From NCBI RefSeq assembly GCF_041740695.1, contig NZ_JBGSLK010000017.1, positions 10,524 through 74,523 on the forward strand: a stretch of 64,000 nt of DNA, written 5' to 3'. Positions 43,115-50,920 of the stretch are shown here, in pieces (within the stretch, counting starts at the first letter, position 1; every line of letters begins with the position of its first letter). Origin of the DNA: Haliscomenobacter sp041740695. GTDB lineage: Bacteria > Bacteroidota > Bacteroidia > Chitinophagales > Saprospiraceae. Both the position numbers and the translations under genes were made by a program. The notes below the pieces were generated by a model, which was not told the origin of the DNA, searched no databases, and saw only the letters and a list, made by a program, of their open reading frames with translations.

Positions 43115-44299
43115 TTACACCCCCACCGGCGCACTTAAAGGCGCCACATAGCGCCCTACATCCTCGGCACTGATCTCCTGCCCACCCAGAATCACCAGCC
43201 GCTCCACCACATTCCTCAATTCCCGGATATTTCCAGTCCAGTTCAGGGATTGTAATTGGGTGATCGCTTCTTCGCTGATGCCTTTGATGGGTGTACCATA
43301 TTCGGTGCAAACGAGGTGGAGAAAATGTTCGACCAGGAGTGGAATGTCTTCGCGGCGGTCATTCAGCGCGGGTACATCGATGACGATTACGGCCAGGCGG
43401 TGGTAAAGGTCTTCACGGAAATTGCCCTGGGCGATTTCCCGGCGCAAGTCCTTATTGGTAGCGGCTACCACCCGGACATTGACCGAAATTTCTTTTTCCC
43501 CACCTACACGGGTGACGCGGTTTTCTTGCAAGGCGCGCAGCACTTTGGCTTGGGCGGACAGACTCATGTCGCCAATTTCATCCAAAAACAGGGTGCCATT
43601 GTTGGCTTGTTCAAACTTGCCCAACTTTTGTTTGTGCGCCGAGGTGAAAGAGCCTTTTTCATGGCCGAATAGCTCACTTTCGATGAGTTCAGAAGGGATG
43701 GCGGCGCAGTTGACCTCCACGATGGGGCCACTGGCGCGTTGGCTCAGTTCGTGCATCCAGCGGGCTACCAGTTCCTTGCCTGTGCCATTGGGTCCGGTGA
43801 CCAATACGCGGGCTTCGGTAGGTGCTACTCTTTGGATGGTATCTTTGATGAATTGAATGCGTTCAGAACCGCCAATGATGTCCTGGACCTGGCGGCCCGC
43901 TACTTTGCGGCGCAAGGTTTTGGTTTCGGTGACCAAATTGGACTTATCGAGGGCATTGCGGAGAGTGATGAGCAAGCGATTGAGATCGGGTGGCTTGCTG
44001 ATGAAGTCGAAAGCGCCCCGTTTGACGGCCTCTACTGCGGTGTCGATGGTGGCGTGACCGGAGATCATGATCACTGGTGTATCAGGCACCAGCTCCTGCA
44101 CCCGTTCGAGTGTTTCCATGCCATCCAGGTTGGGCATTTTGATGTCCATCAGGATGGCGTCGTAGGTTTGCTCTTTGAGCTTGGCCAGGCAGTCTAGCCC
44201 ATCGACAGCTTCGCTAACCTTGAATTTTTCAAATTCAAGAATCTCGCGTAAAGCCCGGCGGATGCTGGCTTCGTCGTCTACAATCAGTATTTGGGTCAT
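43115..44299 (-). CDS. NtrC-type sigma-54 response regulator lacking a DNA-binding domain
   Basis: The 394-residue protein has a receiver domain (about 1-118, phospho-acceptor Asp52 in LMDIKMP) and a sigma-54 AAA+ domain (about 140-370). Walker A is GPNGTGKE (169-176) and Walker B is TLFLDEIGD (236-244). The sigma-54 contact loop reads GSFTSA (216-221) instead of GAFTGA. The sequence ends about 20 residues after the AAA+ lid, so the usual Fis-type helix-turn-helix is absent. Such truncated members exist and may act from solution. I recall similar loops in other Bacteroidota proteins, but that is unchecked. No kinase is adjacent. The start lies 206 bp from the YkuK-like gene stop. Confidence 0.94.
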   Translation of the reverse strand: MTQILIVDDEASIRRALREILEFEKFKVSEAVDGLDCLAKLKEQTYDAILMDIKMPNLDGMETLERVQELVPDTPVIMISGHATIDTAVEAVKRGAFDFISKPPDLNRLLITLRNALDKSNLVTETKTLRRKVAGRQVQDIIGGSERIQFIKDTIQRVAPTEARVLVTGPNGTGKELVARWMHELSQRASGPIVEVNCAAIPSELIESELFGHEKGSFTSAHKQKLGKFEQANNGTLFLDEIGDMSLSAQAKVLRALQENRVTRVGGEKEISVNVRVVAATNKDLRREIAQGNFREDLYHRLAVIVIDVPALNDRREDIPLLVEHFLHLVCTEYGTPIKGISEEAITQLQSLNWTGNIRELRNVVERLVILGGQEISAEDVGRYVAPLSAPVGV

Positions 44300-44380
44300 T
44301 AGTGAGCTACTGGTTTTTGATCAAAAACGTTTTCAGTAGCTCTATACGGATTGTAGCGAAAAAGGTTACGCGGAGAGGGA

Positions 44381-44507
44381 AAAAAGTTGAGAAGGTTGAG
44401 GGATGTTGAGAAGGTTTAGGCTGCCGCAGCAACTTTGACAAGGGCTCTGTCCAAGTCGCTCGCGGTAGCCTAAACCTTCTCAACCTCCTCAACCTCCTCA
44501 ACTTTTT
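44381..44507. repeat. GTTGAGAAG inverted repeat with conserved loop, copy 1
   Basis: The left arm (44381-44427) and right arm (44462-44507) pair imperfectly and are built from the 9-bp phrases GTTGAGAAG and GTTGAGGAG. The loop, from GCTGCCGCAGC through TTTGACAA and AAGTC to GCGG, is about 80 percent identical by eye to the loop of the copy at 63911-64000. The right arm runs into the stop codon of the YkuK-like gene. Confidence 0.9.
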
Positions 44508-44976
44508 AAGCTACTTTATCTGCGCAACTCGAACTTGCGAAAGCGTCCGGCTTGGCTTTGAACACAAAGCCCATCGAGAGAATGTAGCCCATGGCTTCTT
44601 TTAAAGCCATATTGGATTCGAAGTGCGGATCGGTATTGATGTCCGCGTGTACTTCCAGCTCTACGTCGTACTTGTCCAGCAAGTCGCAGAGGGCGTAAGC
44701 CACTTCAATCGATTTGGAAACTTCAAAAATCATCCGCTCGCGTAAGCTCATTTTGCGGTTTTCGCGGCTGTTTTGGATGAACATGAAACCGCCTTTTTTT
44801 TCCCGCAGGAAAACGATGACCGTTGCATATTCCACATTACCACCGCGTACTTGCGAATCGGAACCGATGCACACTTTAAGTTTATGACCCAGTTCTTTTT
44901 CCCGGATGATCGTCTTTTCAACGGCATCCTTAATCGGAAGTTCGATTCGTTGACCATCTAATCTACGCCAACTCAT
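44506..44976 (-). CDS. YkuK-family RNase H-like protein (DUF458)
   Basis: The 156-residue protein matches the YkuK/DUF458 family, which has an RNase H-like fold. Marks are KVCIGSDSQVRGG (about 34-46), EVHADINTDPHFESNMALKE (about 107-126), then GYILSMGFVFK and the C-terminal segment KPDAFASSSCADK. The acidic residues in SDSQ, HADIN and CADK could form a metal site, as in RNase H. The biochemical activity of the family is not settled to my knowledge. No signal peptide is seen. It is transcribed toward the sigma-54 regulator, but a long hairpin lies between them. Confidence 0.92.
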   Translation of the reverse strand: MSWRRLDGQRIELPIKDAVEKTIIREKELGHKLKVCIGSDSQVRGGNVEYATVIVFLREKKGGFMFIQNSRENRKMSLRERMIFEVSKSIEVAYALCDLLDKYDVELEVHADINTDPHFESNMALKEAMGYILSMGFVFKAKPDAFASSSCADKVA

Positions 44977-45159
44977 GGTTTGTTGTATTTATTGGGTAAT
45001 TTAGTAAATCATTGTTGTACAAAAGGATTCGTGCCAAAATTTAATCCTTTCTTCACGCAGAATTAACAAATCTTTGCTCCGAAAGGTTACCTCTAAAGCA
45101 GGATTTTAGAGCAATTGGTTCCCGTCTTTTGATCTTTTTTATTTATTTTGCTTTTTCTA

Positions 45160-45612
45160 ATGAAAAAATCAATGGAAGCGCAGCTTTTTGTCTACGGAAC
45201 CCTGATGATTGGGGTGGAGTCCAGAATGGCTGGTTTGTTGCAGCGCAACAGCAAGTGGTTGGGATCAGCGTACATCTCCGGTGAGTTGTTCGACCTGGGC
45301 CGTTACCCTGGTGCGCAATGGATTCCCGAGCACCCTGCCAAGGTTTATGGACAAGTTTTTACGCTGGAAGACCCTGGGTTTTTAATGCCGTATCTGGACG
45401 AATACGAAGGAATTGATCCCCTGTTTCCCGAGGCTGGAGAATATGTGCGAAAGTTGGTTCCCACCTTTTTGGAAGACACAGGACAAACCATTGATACCTG
45501 GCTGTACCACTACAATTTCCCCACCGACCAACTGGTTCGCATCGAATCGGGTCGCTATCTGGATTATTATCGGCAGCAGCCAGCGCATTTGGAGTTTATC
45601 CGGACGGGGTAA
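45160..45612 (+). CDS. Gamma-glutamylcyclotransferase-like (AIG2/GGCT) protein
   Basis: The 150-residue protein has the GGCT fold signature FVYGTLM (about 10-16), where the YGTL loop binds the substrate gamma-glutamyl group. A likely catalytic Glu occurs in YLDEYEGID (about 79-87). Members cyclise gamma-glutamyl amino acids or gamma-glutamylamines to 5-oxoproline. The exact substrate is unknown. The frame is open upstream to a TTG at 45148, and the ATG at 45172 is another option. It is probably cytosolic. It converges on susD with a hairpin in the gap. Confidence 0.9.
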   Translation: MKKSMEAQLFVYGTLMIGVESRMAGLLQRNSKWLGSAYISGELFDLGRYPGAQWIPEHPAKVYGQVFTLEDPGFLMPYLDEYEGIDPLFPEAGEYVRKLVPTFLEDTGQTIDTWLYHYNFPTDQLVRIESGRYLDYYRQQPAHLEFIRTG

Positions 45613-45616
45613 ACAA

Positions 45617-45655
45617 AAAAAACGCCGCAGGCAAAAGGCCCACGGCGTTGTTATA
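45617..45655. terminator. Hairpin between convergent GGCT and susD genes
   Basis: The arms AACGCCG (45621-45627) and CGGCGTT (45643-45649) follow an A-run and precede a T-rich stretch, so the hairpin can serve both strands. Confidence 0.75.
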
Positions 45656-45694
45656 TTCAATGGTATGATAAGGTTTTAGGGGTTTTTTATAGGC

Positions 45695-47260
45695 TTATTG
45701 GATGATCCACATTTTGCCGAAGAGGTCGTCATTGGTAAAGCTTTGACGAGTAACGGCTGCTTCTACGTTGGCTTTGTTGGTGTTGTATTCTGCGTTGGGG
45801 TACTTAAAGCGGAGTGGAATTTTGCCTTGGTTGCCAATCCCTACACCAGTCAAGAACGCAGGAATACCCGTGCGGCGCCAGTTGTAATAAGCTTGCAAAC
45901 CAGAGCTTTGAGCCATGGCGAGGTAGTTCTGCTTCAGGATTTGAGCCAGACCATCGGCATTGTTACCCGCATACTTTACCTTTGGCTGAGCCAGATAAGC
46001 TGTGAAATCAACGTTTACAGGGTAAGAGTTGAATTCGCCCAATTTTCCGCCCAATTTCAAGAAATCTACGTTGTTGACACCATCCTTCAATCCGTAAAAA
46101 CTCATTGAAGCCAGGATACCTTTGTTGTACCAGTCTTCAGCACTGCCAGTTGTGGCCCAACCACGGTTCAAACCTTCCGCGATGTTGAAACACATTTCCT
46201 GATACCCTACTTGAGTTACAGGCTCACCAGCATAAGTAGCATAGAAACGTTTGCGACTGATCAGCGAATATTCACCTTTTTGAGCATTAAAAGCCATGTC
46301 ATCGAGGCCTTCACCAGTACTGGCACCTGCAAATGCATCGAAAGAAGTTGGATTAACGCCTGCCTTTACTTTCGCTTCAGCTGGTTCAGCAACGATGAAT
46401 AGACGTGGGTCCTGGAATTCCTTCAGCAAGTCGATGTACAATTTGGAAGTATTTTCGCGCAAGGCGTCAAAACCGTAGTTGTTTGGGTTCTTGCGGTAGT
46501 AGAAACTAGGAATAGAACTACTTGGAATAAATACCAGGTTGTCGGCCATTCCGGTGAAAATTGGAAACTTGCTTGGGTTGCCTAGAATTTCAGCGAAACG
46601 TGCTTTGACTTTTAAATCAGCATCCGCTTCTTTTTTACTCAAGCTAAGCAGTACACGCAACTTGTAGCTGTTCACCAGTTTTTGCCATTTGGCCAAGTCT
46701 CCAGAATAGAACCAGTCTCCATCGGCTTTTTGACCACCTTTGGCAATCAATGAGGCCAAATCAGTGTTTGCTTCATCCAACCAATTCAATACTTGTACAT
46801 AGATTTCCTTTTGAGTATTGTACACAGGAGCTTGGATGTCCAAACCTTGTAGTGCTTCGCTCAAAGGCAAGTCACCAAATTTTTGGGTCATGTTTACAAA
46901 ATGGTACGCACGGAAAAACTTTCCAAGTGCAGAATAAGGGTTGACCGCAGCACCACCTGCTCTGGTTGCCTCTTCTTCCATTTTGATCACGTTCTTCAAA
47001 CGCGTGTAATCGGTAGAGGCTGCACCAGACCAATATTCGTTGGTTCCGTAATAGTTGTAGTTGATGCACCAGTACTGGTTGTAGCGTTGTTCTTGCGTCC
47101 AGGCATTTTCCCACATGTTGTTCAGAACACCGTTCAGAATCAGGTTGGCAGGAGAGCCGGTAGCGCGGTTTGGATCGATGTCCAGCTCGTCGAAATTACA
47201 GCTGCTGAAAACGGCTGTAAAGGCTAGCGCTGCAATAGCGAAAAATTTATTGAATTTCAT
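45695..47260 (-). CDS. SusD/RagB-family nutrient-binding lipoprotein
   Basis: The 521-residue outer membrane lipoprotein (signal 1-20, Cys21 in VFSSC) caps a SusC-type channel and binds the substrate. It has the helical SusD-like fold, with TPR-type segments near 90-190. Marks are NLILNGVLNNMWENAW (about 40-55), YHFVNMTQKFGDLPLSEAL (about 118-136) and a C-terminal YNWRRTGIPAFL. This matches the SusD/RagB subfamily that also occurs in non-polysaccharide systems. It follows the SusC gene with a 63-bp spacer that holds a perfect palindrome. No glycoside hydrolase or sulfatase is linked, so the substrate cannot be predicted. Confidence 0.95.
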   Translation of the reverse strand: MKFNKFFAIAALAFTAVFSSCNFDELDIDPNRATGSPANLILNGVLNNMWENAWTQEQRYNQYWCINYNYYGTNEYWSGAASTDYTRLKNVIKMEEEATRAGGAAVNPYSALGKFFRAYHFVNMTQKFGDLPLSEALQGLDIQAPVYNTQKEIYVQVLNWLDEANTDLASLIAKGGQKADGDWFYSGDLAKWQKLVNSYKLRVLLSLSKKEADADLKVKARFAEILGNPSKFPIFTGMADNLVFIPSSSIPSFYYRKNPNNYGFDALRENTSKLYIDLLKEFQDPRLFIVAEPAEAKVKAGVNPTSFDAFAGASTGEGLDDMAFNAQKGEYSLISRKRFYATYAGEPVTQVGYQEMCFNIAEGLNRGWATTGSAEDWYNKGILASMSFYGLKDGVNNVDFLKLGGKLGEFNSYPVNVDFTAYLAQPKVKYAGNNADGLAQILKQNYLAMAQSSGLQAYYNWRRTGIPAFLTGVGIGNQGKIPLRFKYPNAEYNTNKANVEAAVTRQSFTNDDLFGKMWIIQ

Positions 47261-47282
47261 TGCTTTTATTTTTTGATGGCAT

Positions 47283-47310
47283 GTAGAGACGCACGGCCGT
47301 GCGTCTCTAC
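47283..47310. repeat. GTAGAGACG palindrome, copy 3 (inside the susC-susD operon)
   Basis: This perfect 28-bp palindrome, GTAGAGACGCACGG joined to its reverse complement, lies between the SusC stop (47324) and the SusD start (47260). Confidence 0.95.
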
Positions 47311-47323
47311 CAAACCAGAAATA

Positions 47324-50300
47324 TTAGAACGTAAAGTTGAGGTTTACTCCGTAACGTTTGGTCGTAGGCGTATCGAAGTCAGAAGAACCTTGACGAGAGA
47401 TGTAGCGGTTCAAGTCGACGTCTTTTTTCTCAGCGAAGTACAGTAAGTTACGCGCAACTAGAGACACGGTCATCTGGTTGAAGAAACTCTTGGATTTCAA
47501 CGGAACGTTGTACGTTAGGGTCACTTCACGCAGGTTGGCGAAAGAACGGCTCATCAGGTTGAGCTCGTTTTCCTGGTAGTAGCGGCTAATGTAATCTTGC
47601 AAGAAAGTTTTGGTATCGTTTGGCTTGAAAGTCAACTCATTATAGTTCGTAATGTTGCCTTCGATGTCTGTTTGGATGGTGCCGCTGGCAACCTGAACAC
47701 CTGAACCCACCCAAGTCCTGTTGCCTTTGGTATCTTCCAAACGAGCTACACCCATGGCTCCTTGAGTGGTTTCGATGTGACGACCACCGCGGAACAACTG
47801 GCGCTGCAAGTAGTTGGCAATTACACCACCCTGACGACCGTCAAACTGGAACTGCAATGTCCATTTCTTGTAAGAGAAACGGTTGATGAAACTCCAAACG
47901 AAGTTTGGATCAACGTAGCCCAAGAATTTAGCAGCGCTGGAGTTCACCGTACTCAAACGGATTGGGCGACCACCTGCATCGTTGATGATTTGACCATCCT
48001 GGGTAAAGAGGTAACCATTGGACCAGAATTCATCTACACGACGACCCACTTGTTGAGAGAATTGATCCAACGCCGTAACATTTTGGCCGTTTTCGGTATA
48101 AAACTCTTCGTAACGCTCACGCAAAGTTGAGAAGTTGATCATCGGCATCCACTTCAAACCATTGCTGTTTTTGAATGGATCAGCACTAATCATGATTTCC
48201 ACCCCTTTGCGGCGGGTAACGATCCCGTTAACCAACTGAGCGGTGTAACCAGTAGCTTCAGAGATTGGACGAGCAAAAGTACGTGGGCCTTCCTTGATGT
48301 CAAAGTAAGTTGCTTCCACGTTGATCTTGTTTCTGAACAGTGCGAAGTCGATACCCAATTCCAACTCAGTGCGGGAGTTGCGCTTCAGGTTTTTATTGCC
48401 CAATTGGTTGGTGTAATAAGCAGCTGGAACGTTGTTGTACGACAAGCTGGTAGAATATACTTCCGCGTTGGCGTAGCTAGGCCCGTTGTACACTGAAGAG
48501 TAGTTGTCACCATACCCCAGGATAGAAGCACCGGCAGCACCAATGGTACCTTGAGTCAAACCATCCTTAACGTTGGCATAAGCGCCACGTAATTTCAACA
48601 TCGACACAGGGCCGAGGTTAACGTACTCTGTAACGATAGAGTTCAGACCTACTGATGGGTAGTAGAACGCCTGGTTTCCAACCGGTAGTGTAGAAATGCG
48701 GTCTACACGGCCAGTGTGGCTAAGCGTCAGGTACTTGTTCAAGGTAACGTCAGCAGAGTAGAACCCAGACATCACCAACATGTTGGAATTGAAGCTGAAT
48801 GCACGCACAGGGTTAGCCGAGTTAGCGAAGTTGTATACCCCTGGAGTAATCAGGTAATCGGTAGATGCATAGTTGGTATTGTATCCAAAAGTACGGATGG
48901 TACCACCGGCCAATGCGTTTACACGGATTTTGCTGATTGTTTTGCTGAAATCCAACAATACATCGGTGTTGTTTTCAAACAAAGAGCGACGATCTTCACG
49001 GTAATCACCTCTACGTTCATCCCGACCGTAAGAACCAGCAGAGTAAGGCATCTTTTCAGTGCGGAGGATGTCGTAGCTGTTGATGCCGTTACGTGCAATC
49101 AATTTCAGGTCTGGTGTGATTTTGTAAGACAAAGACACATAACCGTAGGCATTGTTGTTTCTGTGGCCACGCAGCCAGTAGTTCGACATCAACCAGGGGT
49201 TGTTGTAACGCTGGTATTCGGCGTAAATCTGCTGAATGCCTTCTTTACCTTCCTGCCATACCTGCTTCATGTCATCAATGTCCCAGTCGGCACCCGCCCA
49301 GGAAGAGATGTTGTAGATGATGGAGTTAGGCCCGTAGTTGGTATCGTTGATGTTGTCGGTGTATTGACGGTTGAAGTTGATGTTCGCTTCAAAACGCAGG
49401 CGGCTATTAAAGTTGTAACCAATGTTGGCGTTGAAGTTGGTGATGTTGATGTTGGTATTTGGAACGATACCGGTTTGGTTGGTATGGCCCAAAGAGAAAC
49501 GCAAATCCGAACGATCAGTTGAGCTAGAGATAGCTACACTGTTGTTGAACAGTAAACCAGGGCGCAGGAAGCGAGACAAGTTGTCCTTTCCGCGAGCAGT
49601 CCAAGGTGTAGGAATACGTCTGCCGGTGACAGGGTCAATTGGGCTATCGTACTGAGGCAACAAACGGCCATCGAGCGGAGGTCCCCATACGTCGTAGTCG
49701 TTGTCGTTTTTACCACCCCCTCTGCCATCTACAAACTCGTAGATACCGTGGTCACCAGGGCCATACAGGTCTTGAGTTTTTGGCAAAGAGTTGAAACCGT
49801 TCTCCAGCTGGGTAGTAGAGTTGAATTCTACTGCGAAGCCACGAGGGTTTTTAGACCCACGTTTGGTCGTGATCAGGATCGCACCGTTGCGACCACGGAA
49901 ACCGTAGATGGCAGAAGCGGTTGCTCCTTTCAGAACTGTAAAGTTTTCTACGTCATCGGTATTGATGTTCCAGGTATCAGAGTTGATCGGAACCCCATCC
50001 ACTACGTACAAAATGTCACTACTACCGCGCAACAAAACGTTGGGACGGCGCAACATCTCACTGTTCAAACCTACAGTCAAACCTGCAACTTTACCAACCA
50101 AACCCGCCACGTTGTTGGGTTCACGGGCTTTGATCAGTTCAGAAGCTTTCACAGATTGCTGAGAGGAAGTCAAAAAACGACGCTCCTTGGTTTGACCCAA
50201 ACCAGTTACCGTAATTTCAGACAAACCAATCACATCGGCTTCCAGGGCGAGTTCCAAATTGCTGATTGAGCTAACGTCTACATCTTTGGTTGCATAACCA

Positions 50301-50557
50301 GTGTAGGAAATCACCAGCGTTTTTTCGTCATCAGCCAGTACCAGGCTGAATTTTCCATCAATGTCGGTTACGGTTCCTTTAACGGTGTTTTTTACGGATA
50401 CGGAAGCACCGATTAGGGCTTCACCTGATTTTTGGTCGGTCAGGGTTCCGGTGAGTGTGCGCTGGGCATTGGCTTGTAGCGTGAGCAGGAAGCCAAATAG
50501 CAGACAAAAGCTGCGCAAAGCCATGAGCAAGCCTTGCTTTGGTAAATTTAATTTCAT
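47324..50557 (-). CDS. SusC/RagA-family TonB-linked outer membrane protein
   Basis: This 1077-residue transporter has a signal peptide (about 1-31, ending QANAQ). A carboxypeptidase-like domain (about 34-115, GEALIGASVSVK) precedes the plug (about 120-235) with the SusC-specific signature VVDGVPINSDTW and GFRGRNGAILITTKRG. A 22-strand-type barrel ends in YGVNLNFTF. With the downstream SusD lipoprotein it forms an outer membrane import complex powered by TonB. The substrate is unknown. The ATG is followed upstream by a 359-bp spacer. I find no exact TAnnTTTG box there, and no anti-sigma or ECF sigma gene is nearby. Confidence 0.97.
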   Translation of the reverse strand: MKLNLPKQGLLMALRSFCLLFGFLLTLQANAQRTLTGTLTDQKSGEALIGASVSVKNTVKGTVTDIDGKFSLVLADDEKTLVISYTGYATKDVDVSSISNLELALEADVIGLSEITVTGLGQTKERRFLTSSQQSVKASELIKAREPNNVAGLVGKVAGLTVGLNSEMLRRPNVLLRGSSDILYVVDGVPINSDTWNINTDDVENFTVLKGATASAIYGFRGRNGAILITTKRGSKNPRGFAVEFNSTTQLENGFNSLPKTQDLYGPGDHGIYEFVDGRGGGKNDNDYDVWGPPLDGRLLPQYDSPIDPVTGRRIPTPWTARGKDNLSRFLRPGLLFNNSVAISSSTDRSDLRFSLGHTNQTGIVPNTNINITNFNANIGYNFNSRLRFEANINFNRQYTDNINDTNYGPNSIIYNISSWAGADWDIDDMKQVWQEGKEGIQQIYAEYQRYNNPWLMSNYWLRGHRNNNAYGYVSLSYKITPDLKLIARNGINSYDILRTEKMPYSAGSYGRDERRGDYREDRRSLFENNTDVLLDFSKTISKIRVNALAGGTIRTFGYNTNYASTDYLITPGVYNFANSANPVRAFSFNSNMLVMSGFYSADVTLNKYLTLSHTGRVDRISTLPVGNQAFYYPSVGLNSIVTEYVNLGPVSMLKLRGAYANVKDGLTQGTIGAAGASILGYGDNYSSVYNGPSYANAEVYSTSLSYNNVPAAYYTNQLGNKNLKRNSRTELELGIDFALFRNKINVEATYFDIKEGPRTFARPISEATGYTAQLVNGIVTRRKGVEIMISADPFKNSNGLKWMPMINFSTLRERYEEFYTENGQNVTALDQFSQQVGRRVDEFWSNGYLFTQDGQIINDAGGRPIRLSTVNSSAAKFLGYVDPNFVWSFINRFSYKKWTLQFQFDGRQGGVIANYLQRQLFRGGRHIETTQGAMGVARLEDTKGNRTWVGSGVQVASGTIQTDIEGNITNYNELTFKPNDTKTFLQDYISRYYQENELNLMSRSFANLREVTLTYNVPLKSKSFFNQMTVSLVARNLLYFAEKKDVDLNRYISRQGSSDFDTPTTKRYGVNLNFTF

Positions 50558-50870
50558 AGGTTTAACTGATTAGATTAATCAATCTAGAATGTTTGGGCTA
50601 TGTTGGTTGCCGCCAGCATAGCCTTTTTAGTCGGTGAACTGAATGCACAAAAGTCCAGATTGTGAATGACTTAGAAGAGAAATGGAAATTAAGTTTAGTT
50701 GAAGCTTTTGTAAAGTAGGCGACAAAGGGTTCTGAGGCTGATGAGCTATGAAAATCAAGGGTTTTTTACTAATATTCAATATTTTCACCTTAACTCAAAT
50801 CGTCGAGATTTAACAGTTAATTTTTATTGCGGATACTTTTTAATAACAATTTTTTCAGTGGATACAACAT

Positions 50871-50920
50871 GGCTGTGCGGCTCCTCTCTTGGGCAGAGCC
50901 GCACAGTCGTGCGTCTCTAC
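50871..50920 (-). terminator. Hairpin at the stop of the copper-domain gene, with partial GTAGAGACG copy 4
   Basis: The arms GGCTGTGCGGCTC (50871-50883) and GAGCCGCACAGTC (50896-50908) pair with one mismatch. Next to them (50909-50920) lies a half copy of the GTAGAGACG repeat, whose TAG is the stop codon (50917-50919) of the gene on the minus strand. The remaining part of the 359-bp spacer to susC is AT-rich, with no other feature recognised. Confidence 0.75.

Noticed and set aside
48716..49522. 268-codon plus-strand frame within susC
   Set aside because: Antisense to a well-supported SusC barrel; repeated Val-rich strings are typical of shadows of beta-barrel genes.
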